Assembly: GCF_032340315.1 (NCBI RefSeq) | Contig: NZ_CP135436.1 | Span: forward strand, 1,075,501 to 1,139,500 | Direction of reading: 5' to 3' | DNA: 64,000 nt | DNA from: Streptococcus sp. DTU_2020_1001019_1_SI_AUS_MUR_006 | GTDB taxonomy: Bacteria; Bacillota; Bacilli; Lactobacillales; Streptococcaceae | In this document: positions 10,325-19,537 of the stretch, in pieces | Numbering within the stretch: the stretch's first letter is position 1 | How the letters are laid out: every line of letters begins with the position of its first letter | Notes under the pieces: generated by a model | Told to the model about the DNA's origin: nothing | The model's input: only the letters and a program-made list of their open reading frames with translations | Database searches by the model: none | Made by a program: the position numbers and the translations under genes

Positions 10325-12661
10325 ATGAATAAAAAAATACTAGAAACATTAGAATTTAATAAGGTCAAGGCTTTATTTGAGCCCCATCTTTTGACTGAGC
10401 AAGGACTAGAACAGTTGAAAGAACTTGCTCCGACTGATAAAGGAGACAAGATTAAGCAAGCTTTTGCAGAGATGAAGGAAATGCAAGAACTCTTTGTCGA
10501 GCATCCTCATTTCAGCATTTCTGCAACAAAAGATATTGCTGCAACTAGCAAACGTTTGGAGATGGGTGCTGACCTCAACATCGAGGAATTTCTCCTTCTC
10601 AAGCGTGTCATCTTTGCCAGTCGTGAATTGCAGAATTTTTATGACAATCTTGAAAATGTACGTTTAGAACACCTAGCTAACTGGTTTGAGAAACTTCATG
10701 ATTTTCCACATTTACAGGGAAATCTACAAGCTATCAACGAAGCTGGATTTATTGAGAACTTTGCTAGTGAGGATTTGGCACGAATCCGTCGAAAAATCCA
10801 TGACAGTGAGAGCCAAGTCCGTGATGTCTTGCAAGATCTTCTAAAACAAAAGGCCCAGATGTTGACTGAAGGTATCATCGCAAGTAGAAATGGTCGCCAA
10901 GTTCTTCCAGTCAAAAATACTTATCGTAACAAGATTGCTGGTGTAGTACATGATATCTCTGCCAGTGGGAACACTGTCTATATCGAACCGCGTGAAGTAG
11001 TCAAGCTGAGTGAGGAGATTGCAAGTCTACGTGCAGATGAACGCTATGAGATGATACGTATCCTCCAAGAACTCTCTGAGCGAGTAAGACCGCACGCGGC
11101 AGAAATCGCAAATGATGCCTGGATTATTGGACATTTAGACTTGATTCGGGCTAAGGTTCGCTTTATCCAAGAGACGGAGGCAGTAGTACCTCAAGTATCT
11201 GAGGGACAGGAGATTCAACTCCTTCACGTTCGTCATCCCTTGGTGAAGAATGCCATCGCAAATGATGTGCACTTCGGCAAAGAATTAACAGCTATCGTCA
11301 TCACTGGTCCCAATACTGGTGGTAAGACTATCATGCTGAAGACCTTAGGTTTGACGCAATTGATGGCCCAGTCTGGACTGCCAATTCTAGCCGATAAGGG
11401 CAGTCGTGTAGGGATTTTCGAGGAGATTTTCGCAGATATCGGAGACGAACAGTCCATCGAACAAAGTCTCTCAACCTTCTCTAGTCATATGACTAACATC
11501 GTCGATATTCTTGGTAAAGTTAACCAAAACTCGCTCTTGTTACTAGATGAGCTTGGTGCTGGTACAGATCCTCAAGAAGGAGCAGCCCTTGCTATGTCTA
11601 TCTTAGAAGACTTGCGTCTGCGTCAGGTCAAGACTATGGCAACTACGCACTATCCTGAACTAAAGGCCTACGGGATTGAAACGGCCTATGTTCAAAATGC
11701 TAGTATGGAGTTTGATACAGCTAGCCTGCGCCCAACTTATCGCTTTATGCAGGGTGTACCTGGTCGAAGTAATGCTTTTGAGATTGCTAAACGTCTAGGA
11801 TTGTCAGATGTCATCGTAGGCGATGCCAGCAAGCAGATTAACCAAGACAATGATGTCAATCGGATCATTGAGCAATTGGAAGAACAAACACTTGAAAGCC
11901 GGAAACGTCTTGAAAATATCCGCCAAGTCGAGCAAGAAAACCTCAAGATGAACCGTGCCCTTAAAAAACTTTATAACGAGCTCAATCGTGAGAAAGAAAC
12001 TGAACTCAATAAGGCACGTGAGCAAGCTACTGAGATTGTTGACTTGGCTCTAGCTGAGAGCGATGATATTCTTAAAAATCTCCATAGCAAATCACAACTA
12101 AAACCACATGAGATAATTGAAGCCAAGGCTAAGCTCAAAAAATTAACCCCTGAAAAAGTAGATCTTTCTAAAAACAAGGTCCTACAAAAGGCCAAGAAAA
12201 AACGAGCTCCAAAGGTTGGGGATGATATTATCGTTTTAAGCTATGGTCAACGTGGTACCTTGACCAATCAACTCAAGGATGGCCGTTGGGAAGCACAGGT
12301 TGGCTTGATTAAGATGACACTTGAAGAGAAAGAATTTGACTTGGTTCAAGCCCAGAAAGAAGCGCCAGTCAAGAAGAAACAAGTCAACGTCGTCAAACGT
12401 GCAGCAGGCAAAGGTCCACAGGCTCGACTAGATCTTCGTGGCAAACGCTACGAGGAAGCTATGGAAGCCTTGGATGCCTTTATTGACCAAGCCCTGCTCA
12501 ACAATATGGCCCAAGTCGACATCATCCATGGTATCGGTACAGGTGTCATCCGTGAAGGGGTGACTAAGTATCTGCAAAGAAACAAACAAGTCAAGAGCTT
12601 TGGCTATGCACCACAAAATGCAGGTGGATCTGGCGCAACCATTGTAACCTTTAAGGGATAA
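10325..12661 (+). CDS. mutS2: MutS2 (ribosome collision / anti-recombination nuclease-ATPase)
   Basis: 778-residue MutS2. Members act on branched DNA and, as shown in Bacillus, on collided ribosomes. The clamp-like N-terminal region leads to the ATPase with Walker [14 protein letters not shown] and Walker [15 protein letters not shown] long coiled coil follows (about 510-600), then a C-terminal Smr domain with [12 protein letters not shown] and the HGIGTGVIR motif. The mismatch-recognition domain of MutS is absent, as expected. Start is ATG with aaggaaaag upstream. The stop codon is only about 10 nt from the edge of an IS remnant, so the 3' flank has been rearranged. Confidence 0.95.
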   Translation: MNKKILETLEFNKVKALFEPHLLTEQGLEQLKELAPTDKGDKIKQAFAEMKEMQELFVEHPHFSISATKDIAATSKRLEMGADLNIEEFLLLKRVIFASRELQNFYDNLENVRLEHLANWFEKLHDFPHLQGNLQAINEAGFIENFASEDLARIRRKIHDSESQVRDVLQDLLKQKAQMLTEGIIASRNGRQVLPVKNTYRNKIAGVVHDISASGNTVYIEPREVVKLSEEIASLRADERYEMIRILQELSERVRPHAAEIANDAWIIGHLDLIRAKVRFIQETEAVVPQVSEGQEIQLLHVRHPLVKNAIANDVHFGKELTAIVITGPNTGGKTIMLKTLGLTQLMAQSGLPILADKGSRVGIFEEIFADIGDEQSIEQSLSTFSSHMTNIVDILGKVNQNSLLLLDELGAGTDPQEGAALAMSILEDLRLRQVKTMATTHYPELKAYGIETAYVQNASMEFDTASLRPTYRFMQGVPGRSNAFEIAKRLGLSDVIVGDASKQINQDNDVNRIIEQLEEQTLESRKRLENIRQVEQENLKMNRALKKLYNELNREKETELNKAREQATEIVDLALAESDDILKNLHSKSQLKPHEIIEAKAKLKKLTPEKVDLSKNKVLQKAKKKRAPKVGDDIIVLSYGQRGTLTNQLKDGRWEAQVGLIKMTLEEKEFDLVQAQKEAPVKKKQVNVVKRAAGKGPQARLDLRGKRYEEAMEALDAFIDQALLNNMAQVDIIHGIGTGVIREGVTKYLQRNKQVKSFGYAPQNAGGSGATIVTFKG

Positions 12662-12664
12662 AGT

Positions 12665-12995
12665 GAAACGAATGAAAATTTGATCCTAGATAAACTACCT
12701 CTACCTGCAAGATAATCTGTTACAGTCTTTTCTTTTAACTCTGAACTATATTTCTTCCAGCTATGACGCTCCTTGAGCCCTTCGACACCCTCTGTTTGAT
12801 ACTTACGAATCCAATTTCTGATTGTGTCACCATTTACTCCAAATGCTTTGGTCAAAATAGATATTGACTTCCCTTGTTTAAGGTAAAGATGAACAACTTC
12901 TAACTTCTCCTCCACTGATTTCGGACCTCTTTTTGACATACGAAAACTCCCCCTGTAGTTTCTAGTGAAATTTTGTTTTTTCACTGTCCACTATA
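12665..12995 (-). mobile_element. Truncated IS3-type insertion sequence
   Basis: The remnant comprises the OrfA 5' part and the upstream end. On the minus strand the sequence tggacagtgaaaaaac just before the ORF looks like the terminal inverted repeat of an IS3-family element. The other end and OrfB are missing, so the element was cut by a deletion or rearrangement ending beside mutS2. Confidence 0.6.
12672..12940 (-). pseudogene. IS3-family OrfA (helix-turn-helix) transposase remnant
   Basis: Begins MSKRGPKSVEEKLEVV and includes the helix-turn-helix stretch SILTKAFGVNGDTIRNWIRKYQTEGVEGL and KYSSELKEKTVTDYLAG, typical of the IS150-like group of IS3 OrfA proteins. Reading breaks off near 12672 and runs on into antisense of mutS2. 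There is no OrfB (DDE catalytic) part, so it cannot transpose by itself. Confidence 0.75.
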
Positions 12996-13073
12996 AGGGG
13001 AGTATATCAAACTTTAGTAGTAAGCAAAAGGGGGCAAAAATATTATAGCCAATTGAAACAAGAACAAGACAAG

Positions 13074-13128
13074 AGAGCCTCAAAAAAGTATTGCAAGTTG
13101 GTAATACCTTTTTGAGGTGCTTTTTGAT
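13074..13128 (+). terminator. Hairpin with T-rich tail
   Basis: The inverted repeat cctcaaaaaagtatt / aatacctttttgagg surrounds a 10-nt loop and is followed by tgctttttg. It is shaped like an intrinsic terminator and stands upstream of the 56-codon ORF. Confidence 0.55.
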
Positions 13129-13136
13129 ATGAGCCC

Positions 13137-13307
13137 ATGTTTTCTCAATTGACTATAGAAGCAGATTCTAATTTTGAAGTCGAGTATGAAGGTAATTTAG
13201 AAGTTTATTTTTATAAAAAAGGTGGTGGAGTGTTTAGTGATAATTCTGAAAATGAATTAGATATTTATTGCAATAATGAACTCTTTGTGACTGTAATTTT
13301 AGAATAA
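13137..13307 (+). CDS. Short ORF, 56 residues, unknown (possible gene remnant)
   Basis: ATG to TAA encodes a 56-residue acidic peptide beginning MFSQLTIEADSNFEVEYEG and ending VTVILE. Codon use looks natural and the predicted pattern alternates strands. There is no Shine-Dalgarno sequence at the ATG and an in-frame stop lies just upstream (13125). It is most likely the surviving 3' end of a lost gene or a small orphan. I recognise no family. Confidence 0.35.
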   Translation: MFSQLTIEADSNFEVEYEGNLEVYFYKKGGGVFSDNSENELDIYCNNELFVTVILE

Positions 13308-13496
13308 TAAAGTGAGTATAGCAAGCTATTATTAGTAGACTGTATAAATTTATGAGTAATAGGAAGTTGTGCAAGAACGTTGTTTTTACAGAAGTTAAAT
13401 AGTGGGTCATTACGTTTCAGTAGAAACGAAAAAGCCTTGATTTAACGCGATTCTTGAATTTTCAAATTTCAATGTATTGCAATAAAAATCAACCGA

Positions 13497-13525
13497 ATGA
13501 CTACATTTTTGACTACATTTTTTGT
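13497..13525. other. Left-end integrase arm-type repeats (candidate attL arm)
   Basis: Two tandem copies of tgactacattttt lie here. The same motif, as tgactatatttatgactacatttt, occurs immediately after the integrase stop near 24478. Paired short repeats at the two ends of an element are expected for tyrosine-integrase arm-binding sites. The core crossover sequence is not certain. Confidence 0.4.
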
Positions 13526-13553
13526 GAAATAAATTAGATGTTCGGATATATAG

Positions 13554-13588
13554 AAAACGCTCTAGTCATATTGTCTAGAGCGTTTTTG
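13554..13588 (+). terminator. Strong terminator at left end of mobile element
   Basis: A perfect 12-bp stem (aaaacgctctag / ctagagcgtttt) with a 9-nt loop runs into ttttgtg. It insulates the element genes from chromosomal read-through. Confidence 0.75.
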
Positions 13589-13683
13589 TGTTGTTTAAGA
13601 AAATTAGATGTTGCTTTTAGAAAACTACACATTTCAGATTTTTTTAAACAAAATTTAATTGTTGATAACTAGAAAGGATTATT

Positions 13684-14478
13684 ATGTTTACAAAAAATAA
13701 ATTTCAATACTGTATATACGATCATGAGAGACTAGAACTTCATGAGCTACAAAAGGAATATCAAAATGATAAAGCTGGGACAAAACTTAAGTATGAAAAC
13801 CAATTATTTTGTCCTGGTTGTTGCAAAGTGGATTTAGTGATAAACGAGAAAAAAGGGAAAATCTATTTATCAAGCCATCCTAAATCACCTCATGGTGACG
13901 GATGTGAATATGCTTTGGAATCTGCTTCGAAACTGGAACTGAAAGATTACTATGAGAAAATTGATGCAGACTTAGCTGAGCAACTCTTAAATCGTATTTT
14001 AGAAGAGAAGACTACTAGAGCAGTCCAGCCAGTTAACGCCAACTCTCCGAAAGATAAGAACGAAATTTCCGATGTAAAATTTGTTTTAGAGAATAAGGTA
14101 GGCGTCAGAAAATATTTACCTCGCAGATCCCTTCTCCTAAATGAATTAGAAGTATCTGACCATCTGACTATGTACTATGGAGAGTGTAAGGCATTTTTAG
14201 GAAAGACTGATAAAAAGTACTATCTACGAATGTTTCAAAACAATGATCATGCAAAGTACATCTGCAATTTAGTAATTCCTGAAAGAGTGTATAGATATTT
14301 GGAAGATGAATTAAGATTTATCCCACAATCAGAAGATTTAAGTTTTAAACATTCAAGAGCCAATGCAGTTCCTGTAAAGTTAGCCTTTGTCTCTACCATG
14401 AACAAAAAACAAGAATATTATAATGGATACTTGAGCTTTTCAAAATTACTTAGAGTAAAAGGCATTAAAAAATATTAA
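13684..14478 (+). CDS. Unknown protein with N-terminal Cys/His cluster, 264 residues
   Basis: No confident family. Residues 41-45 give CPGCC and a later stretch gives SSHPKSPHGDGCEY, so a CxxC...H...H...C cluster could bind zinc. The arrangement loosely recalls the N-terminal finger of CoiA-like proteins, but the rest does not match. The C-terminal half has alternating strands and helices. There is no signal peptide and no membrane segment. The start is ATG after agaaaggattatt. It lies just inside the left end of the element and is transcribed toward the regulator pair, from which a terminator separates it. It may be an accessory or defence-type cargo gene; function unknown. Confidence 0.7.
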   Translation: MFTKNKFQYCIYDHERLELHELQKEYQNDKAGTKLKYENQLFCPGCCKVDLVINEKKGKIYLSSHPKSPHGDGCEYALESASKLELKDYYEKIDADLAEQLLNRILEEKTTRAVQPVNANSPKDKNEISDVKFVLENKVGVRKYLPRRSLLLNELEVSDHLTMYYGECKAFLGKTDKKYYLRMFQNNDHAKYICNLVIPERVYRYLEDELRFIPQSEDLSFKHSRANAVPVKLAFVSTMNKKQEYYNGYLSFSKLLRVKGIKKY

Positions 14479-14597
14479 TTTAACGAGATTGATCCGCACC
14501 CTCTAAATCGTATGTAAAAATAAAAGGTAGAACAAAAGTAGAAAATTTTTAATGAATTTTTGAAGAAATTTGTTAAAATAAGAAAGACTGTAAAATA

Positions 14598-14634
14598 AAA
14601 CCCAACCAAAATTTATTTTGGCTGGGTTTATTTG
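14598..14634. terminator. Bidirectional terminator
   Basis: A 14-bp stem with one mismatch (aaacccaaccaaaa / ttttggctgggttt) and a ttta loop lies between convergent genes. Its right arm overlaps the stop codon of the XRE gene. Confidence 0.8.
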
Positions 14635-14978
14635 ATATTCTTTACAATCTCATTAAATGAAGATATAATTTTTCCTTGCTTATCTTTGGGTAATTTTGTT
14701 AAGTTTTCAAAAAGTACTTCTGAAGAATCTTCTCGATCTGATTCAAATGATTGTAGGTTGAAGAACTCCTCGACCGTTAGATTTAGGGCTTTGATTACGG
14801 ATTCAAGAGTTTTTATCTTAAAATCATACTTCATGTTCTCTATATTTTGAATCGCTTTAACACCTAGGCCAGCGATTTCAGATAATTTTTCTTGACTTAA
14901 TCCCTGTGCTTTTCTACACTCACGTATGCGAAAAGCGATATGCTTTTGTAATTTATTATATTTCATGTTATCTACCAT
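14628..14978 (-). CDS. XRE-family helix-turn-helix regulator of the element
   Basis: About 116 residues from the ATG at 14978 (MVDNMKYNK); the ATG at 14966 is an alternative. The N-terminal helix-turn-helix is KHIAFRIRECRKAQGLSQEKLSEIAGLGVKAIQNIE, followed by a short helical C-terminal region. The reading frame extends to a TTG at 15023, but a tatact -10 box (15005-15010) lies downstream of that codon, ruling it out. It is divergent from the PgrA-type gene with about 120 nt between starts, so it probably represses that promoter, itself, or both. Confidence 0.8.
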   Translation of the reverse strand: MVDNMKYNKLQKHIAFRIRECRKAQGLSQEKLSEIAGLGVKAIQNIENMKYDFKIKTLESVIKALNLTVEEFFNLQSFESDREDSSEVLFENLTKLPKDKQGKIISSFNEIVKNIK

Positions 14979-15037
14979 TTTACTATCTGTTTTCTCTAAA
15001 AATAAGTATAATAAACTATCCAAAAACGATAAAAGTA

Positions 15038-15046
15038 TGGTAAAAT
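15038..15046 (+). promoter_or_regulatory. Extended -10 promoter of the surface-exclusion gene
   Basis: The sequence is TGG then TAAAAT (15041-15046), within the XRE/PgrA divergent intergenic region. A good aaaggag site precedes the ATG at 15099. Confidence 0.55.
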
Positions 15047-15098
15047 AGTACTATAGTTTAATAAAATGCATAGGGCATTGTACAAAAGGAGTTTATAA

Positions 15099-17711
15099 AT
15101 GTCAAAAGCTACGGAAAATAGTCATAGTACTGCTACAAAATTGTATACGGGTACGGTTATTTCTGCCATCGCAGCAACTGCAAGTCTTGTCGGCACAATC
15201 GGAACTGCTCACGCAGATACAGTAGAGGTTCCATTGCCTACAACTGCTCAAACCGAACCAGCTTTGGTAGAGAAAGAAGCGCCTAAGAAAACTGAAGTGA
15301 AAGTTCCTACTAAGGAAGTCACTAAAGAACAAGTTGACGTGGCTAAGGATAAACTTGATAAATCTACCCAAGCAGTAGAAGATGCACAAGCCAAGAAAAG
15401 CCAAGCGCAGACTGAAAAAGACCAAGCGCAGACTGAAGTAGGTAATACTCAATCTGAAGTAGATAATGCTCAACAAGCCAAGGATAAAGCGACTCCAGAA
15501 AACATTGAAAAGCAAAATCAAGAAGTTACTGGTGCTGAAAAAGGTAAAACTGACGCAGAAAACCAAGAGAAGAATGCTGAAAAAGACCTTAACAAAGCAA
15601 AAGAAGTTGTCGCAGACCAAGAACATGTAGTTCATAAGTCTGAGAAAAAAGTAGCGGATGCTTTAAATGAGGTTAAAGATGCTCAGAATGATGTAGATAA
15701 TGCCCAAGCTATTTTGGACGGTACAGGTCAAGCGAAAGTTGTCGAAGAAAAGGAAAATGCTGAGGCTTTCCAAAAACAAGCACAGGCACAGTTGACGAAT
15801 GCAGAGGAGGTCTTGGAACAAGCTAAGTCAGACGACAAGAATCTTGCAGATGCAATTTCAAGCGTCCAAAACGAGTTGACAGAAGCTAGTAAGGTAGTAG
15901 TAAGCACAGAATCTAAGTTGACTGATGCTACTAATAAAGCTGACCAGACACAAACTGCTCTTGAAAAAGCACAGGATACCTTTACTGTGGCTGAAGCTAG
16001 CTATAAGTCTATTAACACTTTCCAAGTTACTGATGAATATGTTAACGCCTTGAAATCCTATGTAAATAATCCTCATGACATTTTGAATGAACGTGATAAG
16101 TGGAAAGAACATAGAGAGAAAGTAGAGTCTATCTTAAAATCGGTCAACCAAGAAAATTTGGATTTGAATAAATTCAAAGGAAATGTCACTGATAAAGCTA
16201 TCAGTGTTGATGCTAATAACTTGACAACCGAACAAATGACAGAACTTTCTCTATTTGCGAGCGATCTACTTAACCAAATCCGTGAGCGTTTTGGAACACC
16301 TAAGACTGTTGTAACAAAAGGTATGGTTCAAGTTGCTGACGAAGTGACTGACGGTTACGTAGCTGATGATTGGGGATTCGGAAAAGGTCACGATAACAAA
16401 GCAGTAAACAACGTGGCTCGTAAATATGGATTGCCTACTTATGAGGATGATACTCAACAATACCTTGAAAACTTAAACAGTGTCAATAGTGGTGATGAAA
16501 TTCATACCATGTATGATGCTAAAAAATGGGTTTATGAAAGTATTTCTGACTTGCTATTTAATGGTTGGGAGTGGATGCACGCTCAAAACCTAACAGGTGT
16601 ATCTTCTGTTCGAGGTGCTACTAAAGAATATTTTGCTTTAGATATTTCTAAGAGTCTAGGACGTACAAGCGCACACTTCATATCAGTTTTTGATAATCAA
16701 GTTACTGGAAACAAGTTGGATAAGACTGAAGTACCTAACAATAATACAGCAGAAAGTATTGTAAAAGCCTATAATGTTGCAAATTCTGCCTTATTAAATG
16801 CTCAGACTGTAAACTCTCAGGCACAACGTGAAAAAACAAGTGCTTCGCTTGCGAATATCAAGGCTAAAGGGGAGCAGGAGACAATTCAAAAACGATTGGA
16901 TTCTCTTAAAGCTACACCTTTGAAAACACCAACTGCTCAAAGCAATCTTGAAAAAGCGCAAGATATCTTTGCTAATGCTAATACGCGCCTTAAAAACGCT
17001 AAAAAGGCACTAGATGCTCTAACTGCTGATGTGAAACTGAAACAAGATAATCTTGCTAAAGCTAAGGAAGTCCTTGCTCAAAAAGAGCGTAATCTTACTA
17101 ATGCTAAGAACAACCTAGCAACTGAACAAGATAAATTGCTTAAACTTAAACAACTAGTACAGATTGCTGAAAACAATCTTGAACTTGCTAAAGAAAAAGT
17201 AGCACTAGCTAATAAGACGCTTGAACAAGCCAAGGCTGACCTTGAAAACTTGCTCAATGCAGAACCTAACTTAGCTAAAGCTAAGGAAGTCCTTGCTCAA
17301 AAAGAAACTACTCTTAAAGAGAAAGTGACTGCTTTGAAAGAGGCAGAAGCGAACCTTGACAAGTTGTTGAAAGAACAGAAAATCGACCAAGAGGCTTATG
17401 ATAAACTCTTCGCCTTATATAGCGCGCAGGTAGAAGCTAAGCGTTTAGCTGACCTTGAAGCGCAAAAGAAAGCGATCCTTGAATCAGGTAACACACCTAT
17501 TGAAGTCTATGATGAAACTGGAAAACTTGTATCTTACCAAGTTAAACCTAAGACTGTTTCTCAATCACCTGCGTCCTATAATGGTGCATTAAATAAGAAA
17601 CAGGATAAATCATTGCCAAATACAGGTGAAAAATCAAGTGTTCTTGGATTGATTGGAGTTTCAATTATTAGTGTATTAGGTTTATCAGTAAATAAGCGAA
17701 AAAATAAATAA
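15099..17711 (+). CDS. SEC10/PgrA-type surface exclusion protein, LPXTG-anchored
   Basis: 870 residues. The signal peptide ends about residue 40 (GTAHA-DT). Long Ala/Lys/Glu/Gln coiled-coil repeats surround a globular middle region (about 310-580, including LTTEQMTELSLFASDLLNQI and WGFGKGHDNKAVNNVARKYG) that matches the SEC10/PgrA surface-exclusion domain. LPNTG begins at residue 839, followed by a hydrophobic span and the tail NKRKNK. Relatives on conjugative plasmids reduce uptake of a second copy of the same element or alter cell-cell contact. In this element it would mark occupied recipients. A terminator follows. Membership in the family is recognised from motif pattern; the exclusion role is inferred. 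Confidence 0.85.
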   Translation: MSKATENSHSTATKLYTGTVISAIAATASLVGTIGTAHADTVEVPLPTTAQTEPALVEKEAPKKTEVKVPTKEVTKEQVDVAKDKLDKSTQAVEDAQAKKSQAQTEKDQAQTEVGNTQSEVDNAQQAKDKATPENIEKQNQEVTGAEKGKTDAENQEKNAEKDLNKAKEVVADQEHVVHKSEKKVADALNEVKDAQNDVDNAQAILDGTGQAKVVEEKENAEAFQKQAQAQLTNAEEVLEQAKSDDKNLADAISSVQNELTEASKVVVSTESKLTDATNKADQTQTALEKAQDTFTVAEASYKSINTFQVTDEYVNALKSYVNNPHDILNERDKWKEHREKVESILKSVNQENLDLNKFKGNVTDKAISVDANNLTTEQMTELSLFASDLLNQIRERFGTPKTVVTKGMVQVADEVTDGYVADDWGFGKGHDNKAVNNVARKYGLPTYEDDTQQYLENLNSVNSGDEIHTMYDAKKWVYESISDLLFNGWEWMHAQNLTGVSSVRGATKEYFALDISKSLGRTSAHFISVFDNQVTGNKLDKTEVPNNNTAESIVKAYNVANSALLNAQTVNSQAQREKTSASLANIKAKGEQETIQKRLDSLKATPLKTPTAQSNLEKAQDIFANANTRLKNAKKALDALTADVKLKQDNLAKAKEVLAQKERNLTNAKNNLATEQDKLLKLKQLVQIAENNLELAKEKVALANKTLEQAKADLENLLNAEPNLAKAKEVLAQKETTLKEKVTALKEAEANLDKLLKEQKIDQEAYDKLFALYSAQVEAKRLADLEAQKKAILESGNTPIEVYDETGKLVSYQVKPKTVSQSPASYNGALNKKQDKSLPNTGEKSSVLGLIGVSIISVLGLSVNKRKNK

Positions 17712-17781
17712 AAATAGTAAAGTAGTTCTAATCGTAAAATCGGTAAAACTCAGATATGTCATTTTAGCATTTCGTAAAATT

Positions 17782-17810
17782 AAAGTGGACGCCTGTCCAC
17801 TTTTTTTTGC
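17782..17810 (+). terminator. Strong terminator after surface-exclusion gene
   Basis: A 9-bp perfect stem aaagtggac / gtccacttt with a 4-nt loop is followed by a T-run. It stands between convergent genes. Confidence 0.85.
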
Positions 17811-17868
17811 ACCCTAAATAATTTCGATAGTCTGTGATGAAAAAATAAATAATAGGTTTGACTTAATA

Positions 17869-19230
17869 TTATTTCTTATTTCTTGCTCGACTTTTTTCAA
17901 TTTTTTCCCATAATTTCCTTTCTCTTATCGCAGCCCAGCTATTTGGATGCTTTTTTATATACATCTTTTCATTTAGGATTTGAAACTCAGAATTAAATTT
18001 AATTCTTTCCTCAATTAGTGACCTTAAACCATCAAGATCTCCATTTTGAAAATAATCAAGTATTTCCTTTCCTTTTTGATATTTTTTAATATATCCAAGA
18101 GCATTTCCACCCCAGTGATCATCATTCTCATGTCTACACTGATATACTATTAATTCTTCTAAAAGGTCATCTATCTTATTTATTACTCTAGTTGTATGAA
18201 GTAATTCTGTCTGTTCATCATGAAATTCATCTTTTTTATTTTTATCTTCAAGTGTTGACAAAAAATTATCTTCCCACGGGAAAGCTCGAAGCTTCAAATC
18301 TTCCAACACTCCACCATCAATCATATTTTTCTGCTCTTCTTGCATTGTTTTTTTTATAAATATAATTGATTCTAAGTTCTGATATTCAAAACTTTTGTGT
18401 TCATTTACAAACTGTTTGAATTTTTCTTTTAACACTTTGTTATAAAATTCTGTTAATGCGCATTCTATTTTAATAAGTCGATTCTGTCCTTCAAATTCAA
18501 CAGGGAAGTTCTCGTTATAAAATTCTATAAAATGCTTGATTTCTAGCGAAAAGGACTTATAATTTTCCCAGTCTATTGCCCAGTCGCCTGTTCCAAAATA
18601 TAAGCGTTCAGTTGCTCTAAAAATTCCAGTCATTAGAAGTTCCCAATTATCTCTAATGAGGATTTGGTAAATTTTTTTCACATCGTTTATATTCATTTTC
18701 ATTCTTTCAAATAGTATATTCAATGGTATGTATCCTAAAACTATTCTCCATAAATTTTCATCGTATTCTTCGTAAAGAATATCTAAAATTAAAGCCGTTG
18801 GAAAAAATGTTTGCAGAATATTTTGTTCGCTATAATTGCCAAAAAAAATTTCATCATATGATTTATACATCATATTTCTTGCTCGAAATTTAATCGTTTC
18901 ATCATTATTTAATCCTTCAGCAGAGTCGTAGGGGCTAAATTTACAATTATTGTAAATATCTATAAGTGTAGTAGGAGTAAATAGATGAGGATTTTTTTTA
19001 TTTATTTTTCCCTTTCGAATTTGTCCTATTAGTGGGGGGTTGCTAGGGCAAATTTCTCTATTAGATAACATATGATATTTTGGTTTTGTCTTAATTTTAT
19101 TATTGCCATATTTCCAATAATGTTCGTTGTTGCCATATTCTTTGCGTTCGTTGTTAATTGCATGGATTTTACAATCAAGTCTTATCGATGCTAATTCTAT
19201 TAAAAATTTTTTTGTATTTTTGAATTCCAT
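17869..19230 (-). CDS. Unknown AT-rich cargo protein, 453 residues
   Basis: I do not recognise a family. The protein is soluble, largely helical, rich in Asn, Lys, Glu, Tyr and Trp, with no signal peptide or membrane span. Noticeable spots are KYHMLSNREICPSNPPLIG near residue 55 and DDHWGGNALGYIKKYQKG near residue 375. Start chosen at 19230 because ttttggagaaaaa stands just before that ATG; upstream in-frame codons to 19284 are too close to an extended -10 box (19286-19291). It is a single gene transcribed against its neighbours, with its own promoter and very low GC. That is the profile of an independently acquired cargo gene (for example phage defence), but nothing in the sequence proves a function. 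Confidence 0.7.
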   Translation of the reverse strand: MEFKNTKKFLIELASIRLDCKIHAINNERKEYGNNEHYWKYGNNKIKTKPKYHMLSNREICPSNPPLIGQIRKGKINKKNPHLFTPTTLIDIYNNCKFSPYDSAEGLNNDETIKFRARNMMYKSYDEIFFGNYSEQNILQTFFPTALILDILYEEYDENLWRIVLGYIPLNILFERMKMNINDVKKIYQILIRDNWELLMTGIFRATERLYFGTGDWAIDWENYKSFSLEIKHFIEFYNENFPVEFEGQNRLIKIECALTEFYNKVLKEKFKQFVNEHKSFEYQNLESIIFIKKTMQEEQKNMIDGGVLEDLKLRAFPWEDNFLSTLEDKNKKDEFHDEQTELLHTTRVINKIDDLLEELIVYQCRHENDDHWGGNALGYIKKYQKGKEILDYFQNGDLDGLRSLIEERIKFNSEFQILNEKMYIKKHPNSWAAIRERKLWEKIEKSRARNKK

Positions 19231-19285
19231 TTTTTCTCCAAAAAACGTGGTATTTTTCAAGCAAAATCTGTTGCATTTAACCATA

Positions 19286-19294
19286 ATTATACCA
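19286..19294 (-). promoter_or_regulatory. Extended -10 promoter of the unknown cargo gene
   Basis: On the minus strand the sequence is TGG then TATAAT (19286-19291), giving a leader of about 50 nt ahead of the ATG at 19230. Confidence 0.55.
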
Positions 19295-19320
19295 TGATTT
19301 TATATATATAATATTGATTA

Positions 19321-19417
19321 GAAGTTATTAAACTTCAAAAAACTTACAGTCCTATCTGATGCGCATCAAATAGACGGATTGAAACAAATATGACGATATG
19401 ATGATAACGATCATATC
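19321..19417. promoter_or_regulatory. Cluster of three short palindromes
   Basis: Within 97 bp lie gaagtt/aacttc (19321-19336), the perfect 12-bp palindrome tgatgcgcatca (19357-19368), and gatatgat/atcatatc with a 7-nt centre (19395-19417). They lie between the cargo gene and the sigma-like gene and may be operator sites or part of a transfer or replication locus. Confidence 0.4.
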
Positions 19418-19537
19418 TTGCATAAAATTGTTTTTACCGTTTGTTTGGTGTGCTTTTTACCATATTTCGATACTCAATTTATGCTCATATATGTTTCTTT
19501 CAACCTATTCCATTGGGCTGTTAGAAGAGAGGCATGT

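Noticed and set aside
12604..12984. Full 126-codon reading of the transposase ORF
   Set aside because: The last part is antisense of mutS2 and the first part precedes the natural MSKRGPKS start; only the middle is transposase-like.
13684..14478. Naming the zinc-motif protein CoiA
   Set aside because: Only the Cys/His-rich start is vaguely similar; the nuclease-like region of CoiA is not recognisable.
17869..19230. Calling the unknown cargo protein a defence nuclease
   Set aside because: No nuclease, helicase or toxin motif could be seen; position and composition alone do not justify a function.
19418..19537. Longer N-terminus for the sigma-like protein
   Set aside because: The extension is hydrophobic, lacks a ribosome-binding site and overlaps the palindrome cluster; MSKVEQ at 19538 has an agagagg site.
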